NCBI GenBank assembly: GCA_004431415.1
Contig: QPMI01000551.1
Span: 62,001-126,000, forward strand
DNA: 64,000 bases
Direction of reading: 5' to 3'
Source: Cyanophora paradoxa
Taxonomy: Eukaryota; Glaucocystophyceae; Cyanophorales; Cyanophoraceae
Part shown: positions 39,826 to 50,400 of the stretch, one piece after another
Layout of the letters: each line of letters opens with the position of its first letter
How positions within the stretch are numbered: the stretch's first letter is position 1
Translations under genes and position numbers: made by a program
Notes under the pieces: model-generated
Database searches by the model: none
Told to the model about the DNA's origin: nothing
Seen by the model: the letters and a program-made list of their open reading frames with translations, nothing else

Positions 39826-40929
39826 CATATTGCAAGGGGGGAAGGGGGCCCCCTTGCTTCCCGTTCCCTCGCTTCAGCCATGATGCCGTTTTCGAGGTCC
39901 AGTTTGCAACACCGGAAAAAAATGACGGGTTATTCGCGTTCGGATTGGCTCGGTGGACCGGTCAGCTCTCGACTTTCGAGCGTCGAATTCGAGGGGAAAA
40001 GTGGTTTTAATTTCGAGGGGAAAACTAACTTCTCTCTAACTCCGGTACCGGTCTTCGAATTCCTTGCGCGGTTCTGCATGGAACCAGTTCTCCCTAGCTG
40101 TCTCCTCTAGATTTCGGCTTCCTCGCACTGCGCCGCGTACGCCGCACGGTACCCGTGCCGCCTGGACTACTTTTCACTGCATCAAGCTTGCACCGCAGCA
40201 CTGCGTACCGTGTGGTACCGAGCACGCGCCGCTGCCCGCAGCCGAGCACGCTGCGCGGCACTGCGGCACTCGTGCTTGAGCGTGGTACGCGTACTGGTTT
40301 TCGAATTCGAGGGGGAAACCGCAAAAACCGCTTGCGCCGCCCGCTGCCTGCGCCGCTGATCGCAGCCGGGCACGTCAGGCCGTCCAGACCGTAGTCTGTT
40401 GCTGCGGTCAGCAAGCCGCCGACATCGAGCTTATACCGCAGAATCGCGCGCGCCACTGCCCGCAGGCGATCGCGAGCACGCCGGCCGGGCCGGGCGCTCG
40501 GCGCTCTTGTTAACGTTGCGATCGGCACCCGGACAGCAGACTAGCTATAGTTCGTGTCCTGCGCACGACGTGGCGCTTGTCCGCTCATTCGGCACCCCGC
40601 GTGCGCCCTGTACATGTGTTGCACCGCGTGCACGTGCGTGCGCCCCGCCGCCTGCCACCCGGCCTGGGCACTGTCTCCGGACGCGCCGCTGCACGCCGCT
40701 TTCCGGTCGTTACGGATCCAGCTTCTGTTAGCTTTCGTCGCTCCGAGCCTTGCCGGGCCAGAGGCCGCTCTGTGTCTATCTTTAATTTACTACTTCAACC
40801 TGCCGCGCGCGCTGGGCCGGGGTCGATCTACATCTGCCCCGTGCATGTTCGTGCCACTACTACTCTTTCATTAGATCCCGATTCCCCCCTTGCACCCCCG
40901 GCGCGCCAAACGCGGCCGGGCCCCTAGTA
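39826..40929. mobile_element. 1.1-kb dispersed repeat, copy 2
   Basis: Same orientation and sequence as 32786-33890, including the 13-base inverted repeat near both ends. It is followed by CTAGTACGTA (40924-40933), the same ten bases that precede copy 1. It lies between the clear 5' half of the subtilase gene and its possible 3' remnants. Confidence 0.85.
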
Positions 40930-41892
40930 CGTAGCGGCCCACGAGAGACGTCACGACTCGGGGTGCACGACCGTCGAACGTGGATCGGAGATCACTGCAG
41001 CTGCAGCTGCAGCTGGAGAACATGTACAGCGTTATATTATTAGCCTGCAAAAGATACATCAAAATTAAACATCAACGAGGCAGGCTCGAGCTCGATTTAT
41101 GCTTGCATTCCTGCACATCTTCAGACTGCGTGCATTTACTACTTCAACTATTGATCACTAGTACCACCACATCTAGATCTACTAACAATGTATTGGAGGC
41201 AGCTCAGCGGATTTGAGGTAAGCTGCGAGCGAGTACATCATAGAGGCCTCTGAGACGTCCCGCCTCACATAGCGATTTCCATGACACCGTGGCACTGAAG
41301 ACTTCTATCCTGGTGCGAGCCTCGGAGCTCGAGCTTGATTGAACAAAGCGGGCACAGAAAAGAAATAATATCAAATGAAAATAAAAAAAAAGCGAAAGCA
41401 ATCGTGACGTCGACGTCACATCTATCATTACCACAAGCTGAATTGCCGAAGGGGGCAAACTTTGAAGCTAGTACAAGTGAGCTAAAGCTGGACGGTGAGG
41501 GTCGAGCTTGAAATTGTAATTGGGGGGATGATACTGGGGACGGGGCAGCCGGCGGTGGGGGAGGCGGGGAGGGCGGCGGGCCCAGCCACGGAGGAGCGGC
41601 GCATGGCCGCAGGTCCCTCCCGGGCGGCGGCGGGGGGCCCGCGCGGGCCGGCGGGGCCGGCGTCGCGTCAAATCCCACGGAGGGGGGCTGACCTGCGCGC
41701 GCGCGGAGGGGGCGTCAAGCGAGGCCGCTCGGCAGCGCCGCGCCCCACAGGTCGCCGGCCGAGGCGGAGGCGGACGTCGACCGACGCGATCACTTCGAAT
41801 TAGAGAAATTCGATTTCGAGCCGCCGGTGAGCCGCCTTCAATTAAAGCAGCGCCCCAAATTAAAGCTTTCAGTAGAGCGAGGTTGGGCGAAC
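40930..41892. other. Region downstream of the last clear subtilase exon
   Basis: No further S8 exon was recognised. The minus-strand frame at 41265-41678 is Pro/Gly-rich and its 3' half is AT-rich, not protease-like. A (CTGCAG)n-like patch lies at 40996-41013. Confidence 0.4.
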
Positions 41893-43969
41893 CGAGAGCG
41901 ACATGCTGATGGCGGCCGGCTTGACGTGGTTCGCGATCGCCCAGTCCAGCCCCGCCAGGATGGGCGCCTGCGCGCCCGCGCGGCCGGCCCGGCGCGCGGC
42001 GTTACGGAAGAAGCACGATCTCGCAGTTTGCGTGGGATCTAGAGCCATGCTTGCTTGTATAATTATATAATTAATTTTAACCTACTAAACTGCGAATTTA
42101 CGCACCGCCGAGCCGCGGCCCTCGCAGCTGAAGACACGCACGCCGAGGAGCGTCGCCTGCTTGGCAACGCCGTACGTCCGCGAGCCGATCGTGCCTGCCA
42201 CCTGCGCAGGCGCGCGCCCCGCCCGCCGGCGCCGTCAGCGGAGCTCCGAGCGGTAGTCTTCAAAGCACGCTCACGTGCGTCCCGTGCCCATGGCAGTCCC
42301 CGAGCATGTTCTCTGCGGGAAAGAAATACGCATATTAAACGCTTGTCGTAAAACTCAAGGGAGTCGAGGCGCTGGGGCCGGGCGGGACAATTGAAGGGAG
42401 GCGCAGGCCGCGGTAGGAATTAAGCGGAAGCGGCGGGGTCCCCCGGGGCGGGGCGGGGCGGGGCGGGGCGGGGCGGGGCGGGGCGGGGCGGGGTTTAAGC
42501 ACCGCCGGTGGCGTCGAGGACGTTGCGGGCGCGCCCCTCGAACTCGGGGTGCTCCGTGAAAATGCCCGTGTCGATCACGTACCTGCGCCCCCCTCTCCGG
42601 TCGGCAGCGGGGAGGGGGTCGGGGGGGTCGGGGGGGGGGGGTGGGGGGGGGGTCGGGAAGGGGGATGGAAGCGGGGAGGGGGGTGGGGGAGGGGGGGGGT
42701 GCGAGCGGGGAGAGGCGGGGCGGGGCGGGCGGGGCGGGGGTGGGAAAGGGGAGGGCGGGGCATGGGGGGGGACGGGTGCGGGAGGGGGGTACGCGGCACG
42801 CACACGTTGACGCCGCAGCCGGAGATTGTACCGGTTGTCGGGGGCGCCCCCCGAGTTGGTCCAGGCGTCCTGCGCCCGGCCAGCGCCGGCGTCAGTCGGC
42901 GTCGACGTCGGCGGGCGCGGGGGCCGGGCCGAGGCGGGGTCGGCTGGCGCGCACCTGGTCGATGCGGTCGAGGTTCCAGGGCGCTGCGCATGCGGGCGAC
43001 GCGGCCGGTGTTAGAAAGCGGGGCGGGGCAAGGCAGGGCGGGGCGGGGCGGTGCGGGGCGGGGCGGACGGGAAGCCTGCTCGAGGGCGTCGACCCAGGCC
43101 GGGACGTCCCGCCAGACGTCGCGGACCGACTCGTCCGCCTCAGCCGCCGCCAGAACGGCCGCCGACATCCGCGCCGCAAAGCCCGGAAAGACGGCGCGGT
43201 AGACGTCCCGGACCTGGCGGGATGCGGGGTCGGCGGCGGGGCGGGGCGGCGGTGCGGGGCGGGGCGGAAGCTTAAGGGCGCACCTCGAGGAGGAGGGGCG
43301 CAGGGCCGGAGTCGGCAGCGGCGCCGGCACCGGCCTTGGCGGAGGGGCCGGAGCCGGGGGCGAACGGGGGGGCCTTGGCGGCGGCGCGGGGGCCGGCGAG
43401 CTCGAGGCGCCTGCGGAAGAGCTCGAGGAGGGTCTGCGAGGCGGCGCCCAGGTCCTCGTCCGCCAGCAGACGCCGGCCCAGCGCGCGCTCCGCCGCCTCC
43501 GGCTTGAACCGCTGCGCCCGCCGGGCAAGGCGTCCGACGGTCAGCGCGGGGGGCAGATTATCGGAAACGGGCCCACGCCGGGCCGGGCGAGACTAATATA
43601 ATGCTAGGGACGGAGAGGGGAAGCGCGCCCTTGGGATCGGGGCCCGGGGCGCGCCGGGCACGTGCGGGGCCGGTCAACGCGCACCACGACGTAGAGGTCG
43701 GGAATCGGCGGCTCGGCGGAGGCAGACTGCAGCTGGCGCTGCTTAGGATTGCCCGCCATGGCGCCGTCGGCCGCGGGCGTTGGCGGCTCGGCGCCGGAGA
43801 CGGCCGACGCGAGGAGGGTGAGGAGCGCCACCGCCAGCAGCGGCGCGGCAAGCGCGCGGGCGGTCCGCGACCGCCCAGCTGCAGCGCCCGGGCCCGAGCT
43901 CCCGCGGCCGCGGCCGCCGCCGCCCTGGCCATGGGCCGCGCCGCCGCGCGCCGCAGCGTGCGCGACCAT
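41893..43969 (-). CDS. Secreted subtilisin-like (S8A, proteinase K type) protease, N-terminal half
   Basis: From the ATG at 43969 a basic, Gly/Ala-rich leader leads to a hydrophobic signal or anchor (ALAAPLLAVALLTLLASAVS). Exons then give an inhibitor I9 propeptide (PDLYVV joined to RFKPEAAERALGRRLL, then VRDVYRAVFPGFAARMSAAV and VRDVWRDVP), APWNLDRIDQ as in proteinase K, YVIDTGIFTEHPEFEGRA (catalytic Asp), NMLGDCHGHGTH (catalytic His), VAGTIGSRTYGVAKQATLLG and ILAGLDWAIANHVKPAAISM. The oxyanion Asn and catalytic Ser exons were not found. In the exon near 42860-42807 the reading DNRYN and the expected SGCGVN before YVIDTGI are in different frames, separated by one extra C at about 42824, so this copy may be broken or contain a sequence error. 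Introns are G/C simple repeats. The family call is firm, completeness is doubtful. Confidence 0.8.
42445..42493. repeat. GGGGC pentamer array
   Basis: About ten GGGGC units in tandem on the plus strand, inside a subtilase intron (C-rich on the gene's sense strand). Similar but shorter arrays occur in introns of the helicase (1650, 1910, 6600) and transposase (15810-15960). Confidence 0.9.
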
Positions 43970-44640
43970 GGACCGTACAACGTACAACGGCTGCATGCGC
44001 AGCTGCCGAAGCTGCGCACAAGCCGCGCGCGGGCGAAGCTTAAGCTGCGCGGCCGCGGCTTCCACCAAGCTTGAGTCCCGCCGCGCGACTCCCGCACACA
44101 CGCTCTCCCGTCGACGCCGAGTCGAGCGGGCGCGTCGCCGAGTCGGAGAAGCACTGCGAGCACTGAGAGCCGAGTCGCCGCGTCGCGAGTCGAGTCGAGC
44201 ACTGCGCTCAAGCCTTGAAGGCAGCTGCCTGATGAGATTCGCGCCCAGCCGTCGATTCGCGCTGCATGTACATGTGCGACCGAATCACACCCCTGATCGC
44301 TGATCATCGCTCCCGAGTCCCGATGTCGACGTCGACGTCGACCCTCGATATCGGACTCCGGAGTGCCGACTCTCCCGACGAGGCCGGTGAAGCGGCGCAT
44401 GCATTTCTGATATGCGCGCGCGCTTGCGCCAACGTTAACACCGCGGCTGCGTGCCAGTGCGTGCCACTGCGTGGCTTTCGGGGGGTACACTCTGACGCTT
44501 TTCGACGCTTCCCCGTCCCGCAATCGACGCGAATCTCCCGCAGCGAAAGCTCCCGCGTGACCGCCGCCCAGGCGGCTGCTGCCGCGTGACCGCCAGGCGC
44601 ATCCGCCTGCCTTCCCAAGCCTCCAAGCCCCTTCCCCCTG

Positions 44641-46346
44641 GTGACTGCAGTCGAACCTCCTTCCGCTCCGTCTGACATTGCGCATTCACAGGGACACCAG
44701 CGGTGCGGGACCCGCGCGAGATGCGCGCGCGTAGCCAACGTGTCTGCCGGATCTGCCTTTCTCGAGGACCGTGTTCCTGTCTTCGAGAAGCATCGCGTGA
44801 AGGGCAAGACTCTCCTCAAGCTCACGGTGGCCGAACTTGCGCGATGATTTCGACGACGTGCGGATTCCTTGCACCTTGGAGACCGCCCGACGATAGCGCG
44901 CACTTGGAACGCTCTACAGCCGCTCTTCGAACTATTTAGTTGCAGCCAACTTGCAGGCGAGGCGCCCCGGTGCCCACGCCGTGCCCGAGCGCCGACCCCC
45001 GCGCGCCACAGTTTCATGGCCGCGCAGCCGCATCCGTGCGCCCCCGCCCCAAATTCCCCCAATCGCTGCGCATTGCCGTGATCCTCGCCTCAGACGCTCG
45101 CGAAACGGCCACGCGGGAGCGTGTCCCTCGCCGCTATCCGATGGAGGAACTCGCCCTCGCCGATCGCGAGCTCGCCCAGGTCCGCGGGGTCATAAGGGGG
45201 CGGAGAGCCGACTTTCAGCCGACCACATTGACTTCTAGTCTCGGGCCCGAGAGCTCACTTCTAGAAAAAACTTTCTGGGAGCTTTGCCGGGCCGCTGAGC
45301 CACGGGAAGCGATGCTGCCAGCCCGCTCTCTTTCCCCTCGCACTAGTCTGCATCTAATCTCGATCCCGGAACTCGCAGATCTCGCAGGCGAGCTCCCCAC
45401 GCGAAACGGCTGAGGAGCTCCGGGCGTTTCGGGTGCGCGCTCGCCAGGGCGGCGGTTGCTCCCAAAATTTTCTTAGCACGATATCGCATCTGAGGGAGTA
45501 GAGTACGGGGAAGCGCTTTTCGACTCCCTTCGATTCCGTGAGGAACTTCCTTTGCGGATCTAGCGCCATGGCCAGGGCGCCGCTCTTAAGCCCCATGAAT
45601 CATCTTAAATGTCTCTTCAATGCGCATCTCACATATTTTTGCCTCCCAGATTGTCGGGGATCGATCTGGCGCCCTCGTGGAGGCCGTGGAGGTCGAGGAC
45701 GACGTCCGCCGCCTCCAGGTACGAAGGTCCCCCTGGGGGGCAGAAATCAACTTTCGGCCGACCACGTAGGCTTATAAAGGGCTTCAATACGAGTTAAGCG
45801 AGCATAGTGACGGGCCCGGCAGCTCACTTTTAGAGGCGGCTTTCTGAAAGCGTTGCCCGGCCGCTGGGCCACGGGAATTTATGCTGCCAGCCCGCTCTCT
45901 TTCCCCGCGCACTAGTCTGCATCTAATCTCGACTTCCGCTCGTCCAGATTTCGCAGGCGAGCTCTCCACGAGAAGCTACAACGAAGCTCCGCGCTTTTTT
46001 GGTGCGCGCTCGCCAGGCCGCGGCGCCGCTCTTAAGCTCTATGCATAATCTCAAATGACTCTTCAATGCGCGCTGCGACGTGCTTCTAGATCGCCCGGTT
46101 CTGATCACCCCTCGCCTGACCTTATTCTGACATTATTCTGACACTATCCCCTAGGACGGACCTCCCGACCCGTCCCGGGCCACCGGAGGCGCGCCGGACC
46201 GCCGGACTTGCGCGGCCCGACGACGCCGGGTACGGGCAAGCGGTGCGTACCCGCACCGGGGGGTACATGATTTCTTAGTGACCTTCCATCAGGTCCTCAT
46301 ATCTCGGCACGGCGGCGGCGACGGGCAGCTCCGCGCGGCTTCCCGT
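44641..46346 (+). CDS. Candidate gene with a SAM-domain-like segment
   Basis: FLEDRVPVFEKHRVKGKTLL, continuing KLTVAEL, at about 44758-44838 resembles the second half of a SAM domain (a small helical protein-interaction module), in which a Lys/Arg-Gly turn precedes LL.LT..EL. The frame then meets a stop unless spliced or shifted. Further plus-strand pieces with good splice edges are MEELALADRELAQ near 45140, IVGDRSGALVEAVEVEDDVR before GTACGA at 45720, and VLISRHGGGDGQLRAAS near 46293. Whether these belong together is uncertain because the region is partly duplicated. Low-confidence model. Confidence 0.3.
45180..46090. repeat. Diverged tandem duplication of about 500 bp
   Basis: The stretch 45190-45640 resembles 45730-46090: both contain CTGCCAGCCCGCTCTCTTTC, ACTAGTCTGCATCTAATCTC, GGTGCGCGCTCGCCAGG and a CGCCGCTCTTAAGC segment followed by CTCTTCAATGCGC. 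Substitutions and indels are frequent, so the event is old. Confidence 0.75.
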
Positions 46347-47409
46347 GCGCGTCTTGGCATGGTCCATCCACACGCCGAGCGCGGCGTCCGGCGCCGCGGC
46401 CAGCGAGGAGCGCGGGCCCGGAATCTCCCGTGGAGAACCCTTTGGGCCGTGGCGCAGCTCGCCGGGCGGGGCGGAGGCGCGGCAGCCGGCGGCGGGGCGG
46501 AGGCGCGGCGGGCGGCGGCGCGGCCCGCCGGGCGGGGCGGAGGCGCGGGCAGCGGCGCGGCTCTCCGCGCGGGGCGGATCCGAAGGCGCGGCGGGCGGCG
46601 GCGCGGCTCGCCTGCTTCTCTTCTCAAAATCTACATCTCGTCCTCTAGTTAGAGATCCTTCCCCTCCAACAGGGGCAGTGCAACTGCAGTCACTGAGTGT
46701 CCCTAGGCCTGTTCAGCTCATATATAATTACATGTTCCAAAAGTCCGATGATCACATCATGGCATCTCTTGCAGCTCTCGTATTGAGAGCCTTGCTAGCT
46801 AGCTTCACAAATCGAGTAGAGGCGGCTCATGATCACTGAGTTGGGGCTCTTGCTAGGCCACAACTGAGTTAGTCATGAGTTAGTCATAACTATAGCTAGG
46901 TCCCGCCGCATCACTGAGGACAGAGTACCACAGACCTGACAGAGACTACAGAGTCAACATCACCGAGTTGTCACTTAGTTACGCCGTAACTCAGTGGACT
47001 ACAGCTCTGTAGTTGGGGGTCGATTCTCCTATAGCTAGTATATATACTATAGCGCTAGCTAGCTATAGTAACGCTTTTGCAATTCAACTAGAAATTAGTT
47101 CTCGCGATCGAGCTCGATAATGCTAGTGCTAGCTAGCGCTGGAGGTGGGGGCGGATGCAAGGCGGCAGCGGCTCGCGCGATCGGCACTGCGGCGCAAGGG
47201 GCGGATTCAGAGAATCCAAATTAAAAGCACTGCGGCACACGCAAATATGCATGCGCACGAGCTCGAGAAGCGCAATATTAATATCGATCTTGATCATGGG
47301 ACAATTGATAGATACTGGAATTCGAATATTTCATGTGCATGCTTGGAGCTCATGATCACTACAGTTCGAGTAACTTGTTTGTATGGTTGACAGAGCTCGA
47401 GTAACGAAT
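46347..47409. other. Intergenic region with GC-rich repeats
   Basis: 46440-46620 is a degenerate array of GGCGGGGCGGAGGCGCGG-like units. 46630-47100 has normal composition with repeated GAGTTAGTCAT and CACTGAGTT words. 47100-47400 shows no supported gene. The region separates a plus-strand candidate from the 3' end of the beta-helix/lipase gene. Confidence 0.5.
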
Positions 47410-50400
47410 TCAAGCTCTGGCCTTGGAGCCTTCACGCTTTTGAGCGCGCAAAGCGGTGGCCCTGTGGAAGCTCCCCACAGCGGTGGCCGCAAGGGCGACG
47501 GGCGCGGCGACTGTGATAGCGCCGATGGCGAGCGTGAAGCAGCGGGCCCCGCCACCCTCAACGTGCCTGCGATAGTGGCGGCGCGCGCTCTGAATCTGTG
47601 CACGCTCGAGGGGTACGGGTACCGGTGTACGTACCTCGCAGAGGTCTGGGGCAGCTCGCGGTCGCGGCCGGCGACGGCCTCGTCCAGACGCGCCAGAGTC
47701 TTGTCCAGCACGTCGGGCCATGTAAGGCTCGTGCCCCGGTTTTCCGAATTCTTCATGCACCCCAACACGCACGCTCAATCAGGTTTAAAGAATTCACGTT
47801 CGTATCAGCATGATCGGTATTATGATCAGCATTGTTTTTCGACGCACTGACCTCGAGTTTGAAAGAGAAGCGAAGTGCACGGTTCTCTTCGCCATTAGAG
47901 GACTCGCATGAGATGCACATGCGCAAACCGCTGCAGTCCGGATCCATGCGAAGCCACTGGCCGACCTGCTTGTTCAAACTCTCCATCGCCTTTGCGAGCA
48001 TGATGGGCACGACGAGCGACTCGCCCGACTGCTCCTTGTACGCAAACGCAATGACAATGCGCGCGCCACGACTCTGCAGCGCATTGGCCCGTTGCAAGAC
48101 GGCCTCCAGATCGGCCTCGCGAATTGTCGTCGGGAGGACCAAGACGGCGGCGGCGCCGGCGGGGACGTGTCCATCGATGGCGTCGAGAGAATCCTCTGCC
48201 CCGTTGGCCGTGACCTCCTCCAGTTGGGTGAGGCCGAACCGCACAGAGAGGCGCCGGCCGCCCTCCGGCCTCTTGTGCGAGCTGCGAACACGCAACTTCA
48301 GATTTTAGGGCATCCAATTGCAAGTTATTGCGGCGACAGGGCGCACTACAAATCTACGTTCTTTCTATTCTTGACGGCTGTCAGGAACGCCTCGCAGCTC
48401 TGTGGCGTCAATGGTACAGCGGGCCCAAAGACGGGAATCTTCTTGACGAGCTGCAGGGTCGCGACGTGCTACGTGTACGCGCAGCATTAAAGTGGCGTTT
48501 CAACGCTTCATCTGTCAGGCACACCTCAAGCCGATCGAACTCTGTCAAAATGACGAGGGTTATCGTTTCGTCTGCGCCAATGACATCTCCGAAGTCGATC
48601 TGACAGTCGAGGGTGGGCAGCTGTTGTTCGGTCCGGTGGCATGCGATTGGATTGCTCGCACGTGAAATGTGAGCATGTGCTCTGGCGCGGTGATATTTCC
48701 TTTCCACGCCAGCCCCTCTCTCTCTCCTTTTATCTTGTCCTCGTAACTGCCGCAGCGTGTATAGGATGTGAGTGTATATGTGGTGACACAATCACGGGCC
48801 ATGGCCACCATGCACGCACAATACGTGAACTGCAGTCGCGAGAAAGAGCCGTTCGCCGCGAATCGCGAAATCGATTATGCCGCCCGTATGCCGCGCGATA
48901 GCTCGAATGTCAGTGATCGAGGGCGGTGACGGCGCCACCAGTCCGTGTGACACCTCTGCAGCTGGCACCACGGGCAGGGGTCTGCTGGCACGCTTCGTCT
49001 CGCACTTTGTGATCCTACGCGACAATTGAGGATTAAACGGAATGCGCTCAATTCATCGAGGAATCGAAGAGGGACTAGAACTGCGCGAGCGGCGCACTGG
49101 CAGATAGACTCCAGGTACGACGACATTTTATGTTCCGAAACAGCCAACAGGTCCAAGGACGAGAAATTTGACTGCCCACAAGTCAAGATCTTTTTGCAAG
49201 GCGCAGCAATATAATAGCGCACTCGCACACTAGTCCCGTGGCGGCGATCCACGTCGACGACCACCACAGGCGAGTCGGATTGATATCGGCAGCGGGTCTC
49301 ACTGTAGCTGAACCAATTGAATGGCCATGACGGATTTGCGCACAGTTCTGGGCTCTTGATTACCTGCCAGGCTGAGGTCAGCAGGCCTACGTGCACGTGC
49401 ACGTTGCCGGGAGCTGCAGGCCGGGAGGGCGCACGAGAGTGGGGACGACGGGGGCGTAGCGCATCGGCAACAGGGGGAGCTTCGGCACGGGGTCATCCTC
49501 GCGTGCGAACGCATAGACGCGCTGCCGCGAGGGCCGGGGAGCTCCCTATTAGTATGATACACAGTGGCGCAAATTAAACTACAGGCGATCGCGAGCGTGG
49601 AGCGCACATCTTTCCACCCGTACCGACCGAAAGCGAGCTCCTGTGAGTCTGCAAAGAGCGGCTGGCCGAAGGTGACGCAGAGCGCCGTCTCCGCGACGCC
49701 CGACCAGGCTCGGACATCGGGATCGTCCGGCCCCTGCTCGCCCTCGAGGCGGGCCGCCTCCAGGAGGAGGCGGGCGAGGACGAGGCACGCCACCGCCCCG
49801 CCGAGCGAGTGCCCGCAGAGCACGAGCCGCTTGCCCTTCGAGTGCGCCGCATACACGATTGACTCCAGCTGAACCTTGCACGCCCGCTTCCAGAATCCCT
49901 GCATCGCACACTTAAGTGAGCCCGAGCATCTGGCAGCGGGCTTGCAGCTGGCACTGGCGAACAGCGAACCACGTGAACTTTGCCTAGGCCGGGAACGTCT
50001 GCCTGCACCATATTCGCGTCGACGCCTGCGTCCCGGAAACTGTCCGTCCCGCGGAAGGCGACATATAAGCGCTCCCTGTCCTCCGCCCTGCGCATGCACG
50101 GGACCGATTGAGCTTCGGAAAGCTCGACGTCGAGCTTGCGTGCGCAATGCAGTGTGGGACACGCGCCAGAGAGCATCCTGGAATACGTCGGGGGCCACTT
50201 TTGTGCTCCGCGTGCGCTGGATGCTGAGGACGTCCAGCTCGATCTTGTCCTCCTGAAAAAGATTTAAAAAGATGAGAAACGATTCGAAGAAGCCTTGAAG
50301 TCTTCAAGGGCAGAGTACGCGGATTGGCGTGCGGACCTGTCGAGCGAGCTCGAGCAGCCTCCGAAGGCATTCCTCCGCAGAGTTCTCGTAGCATGCCATG

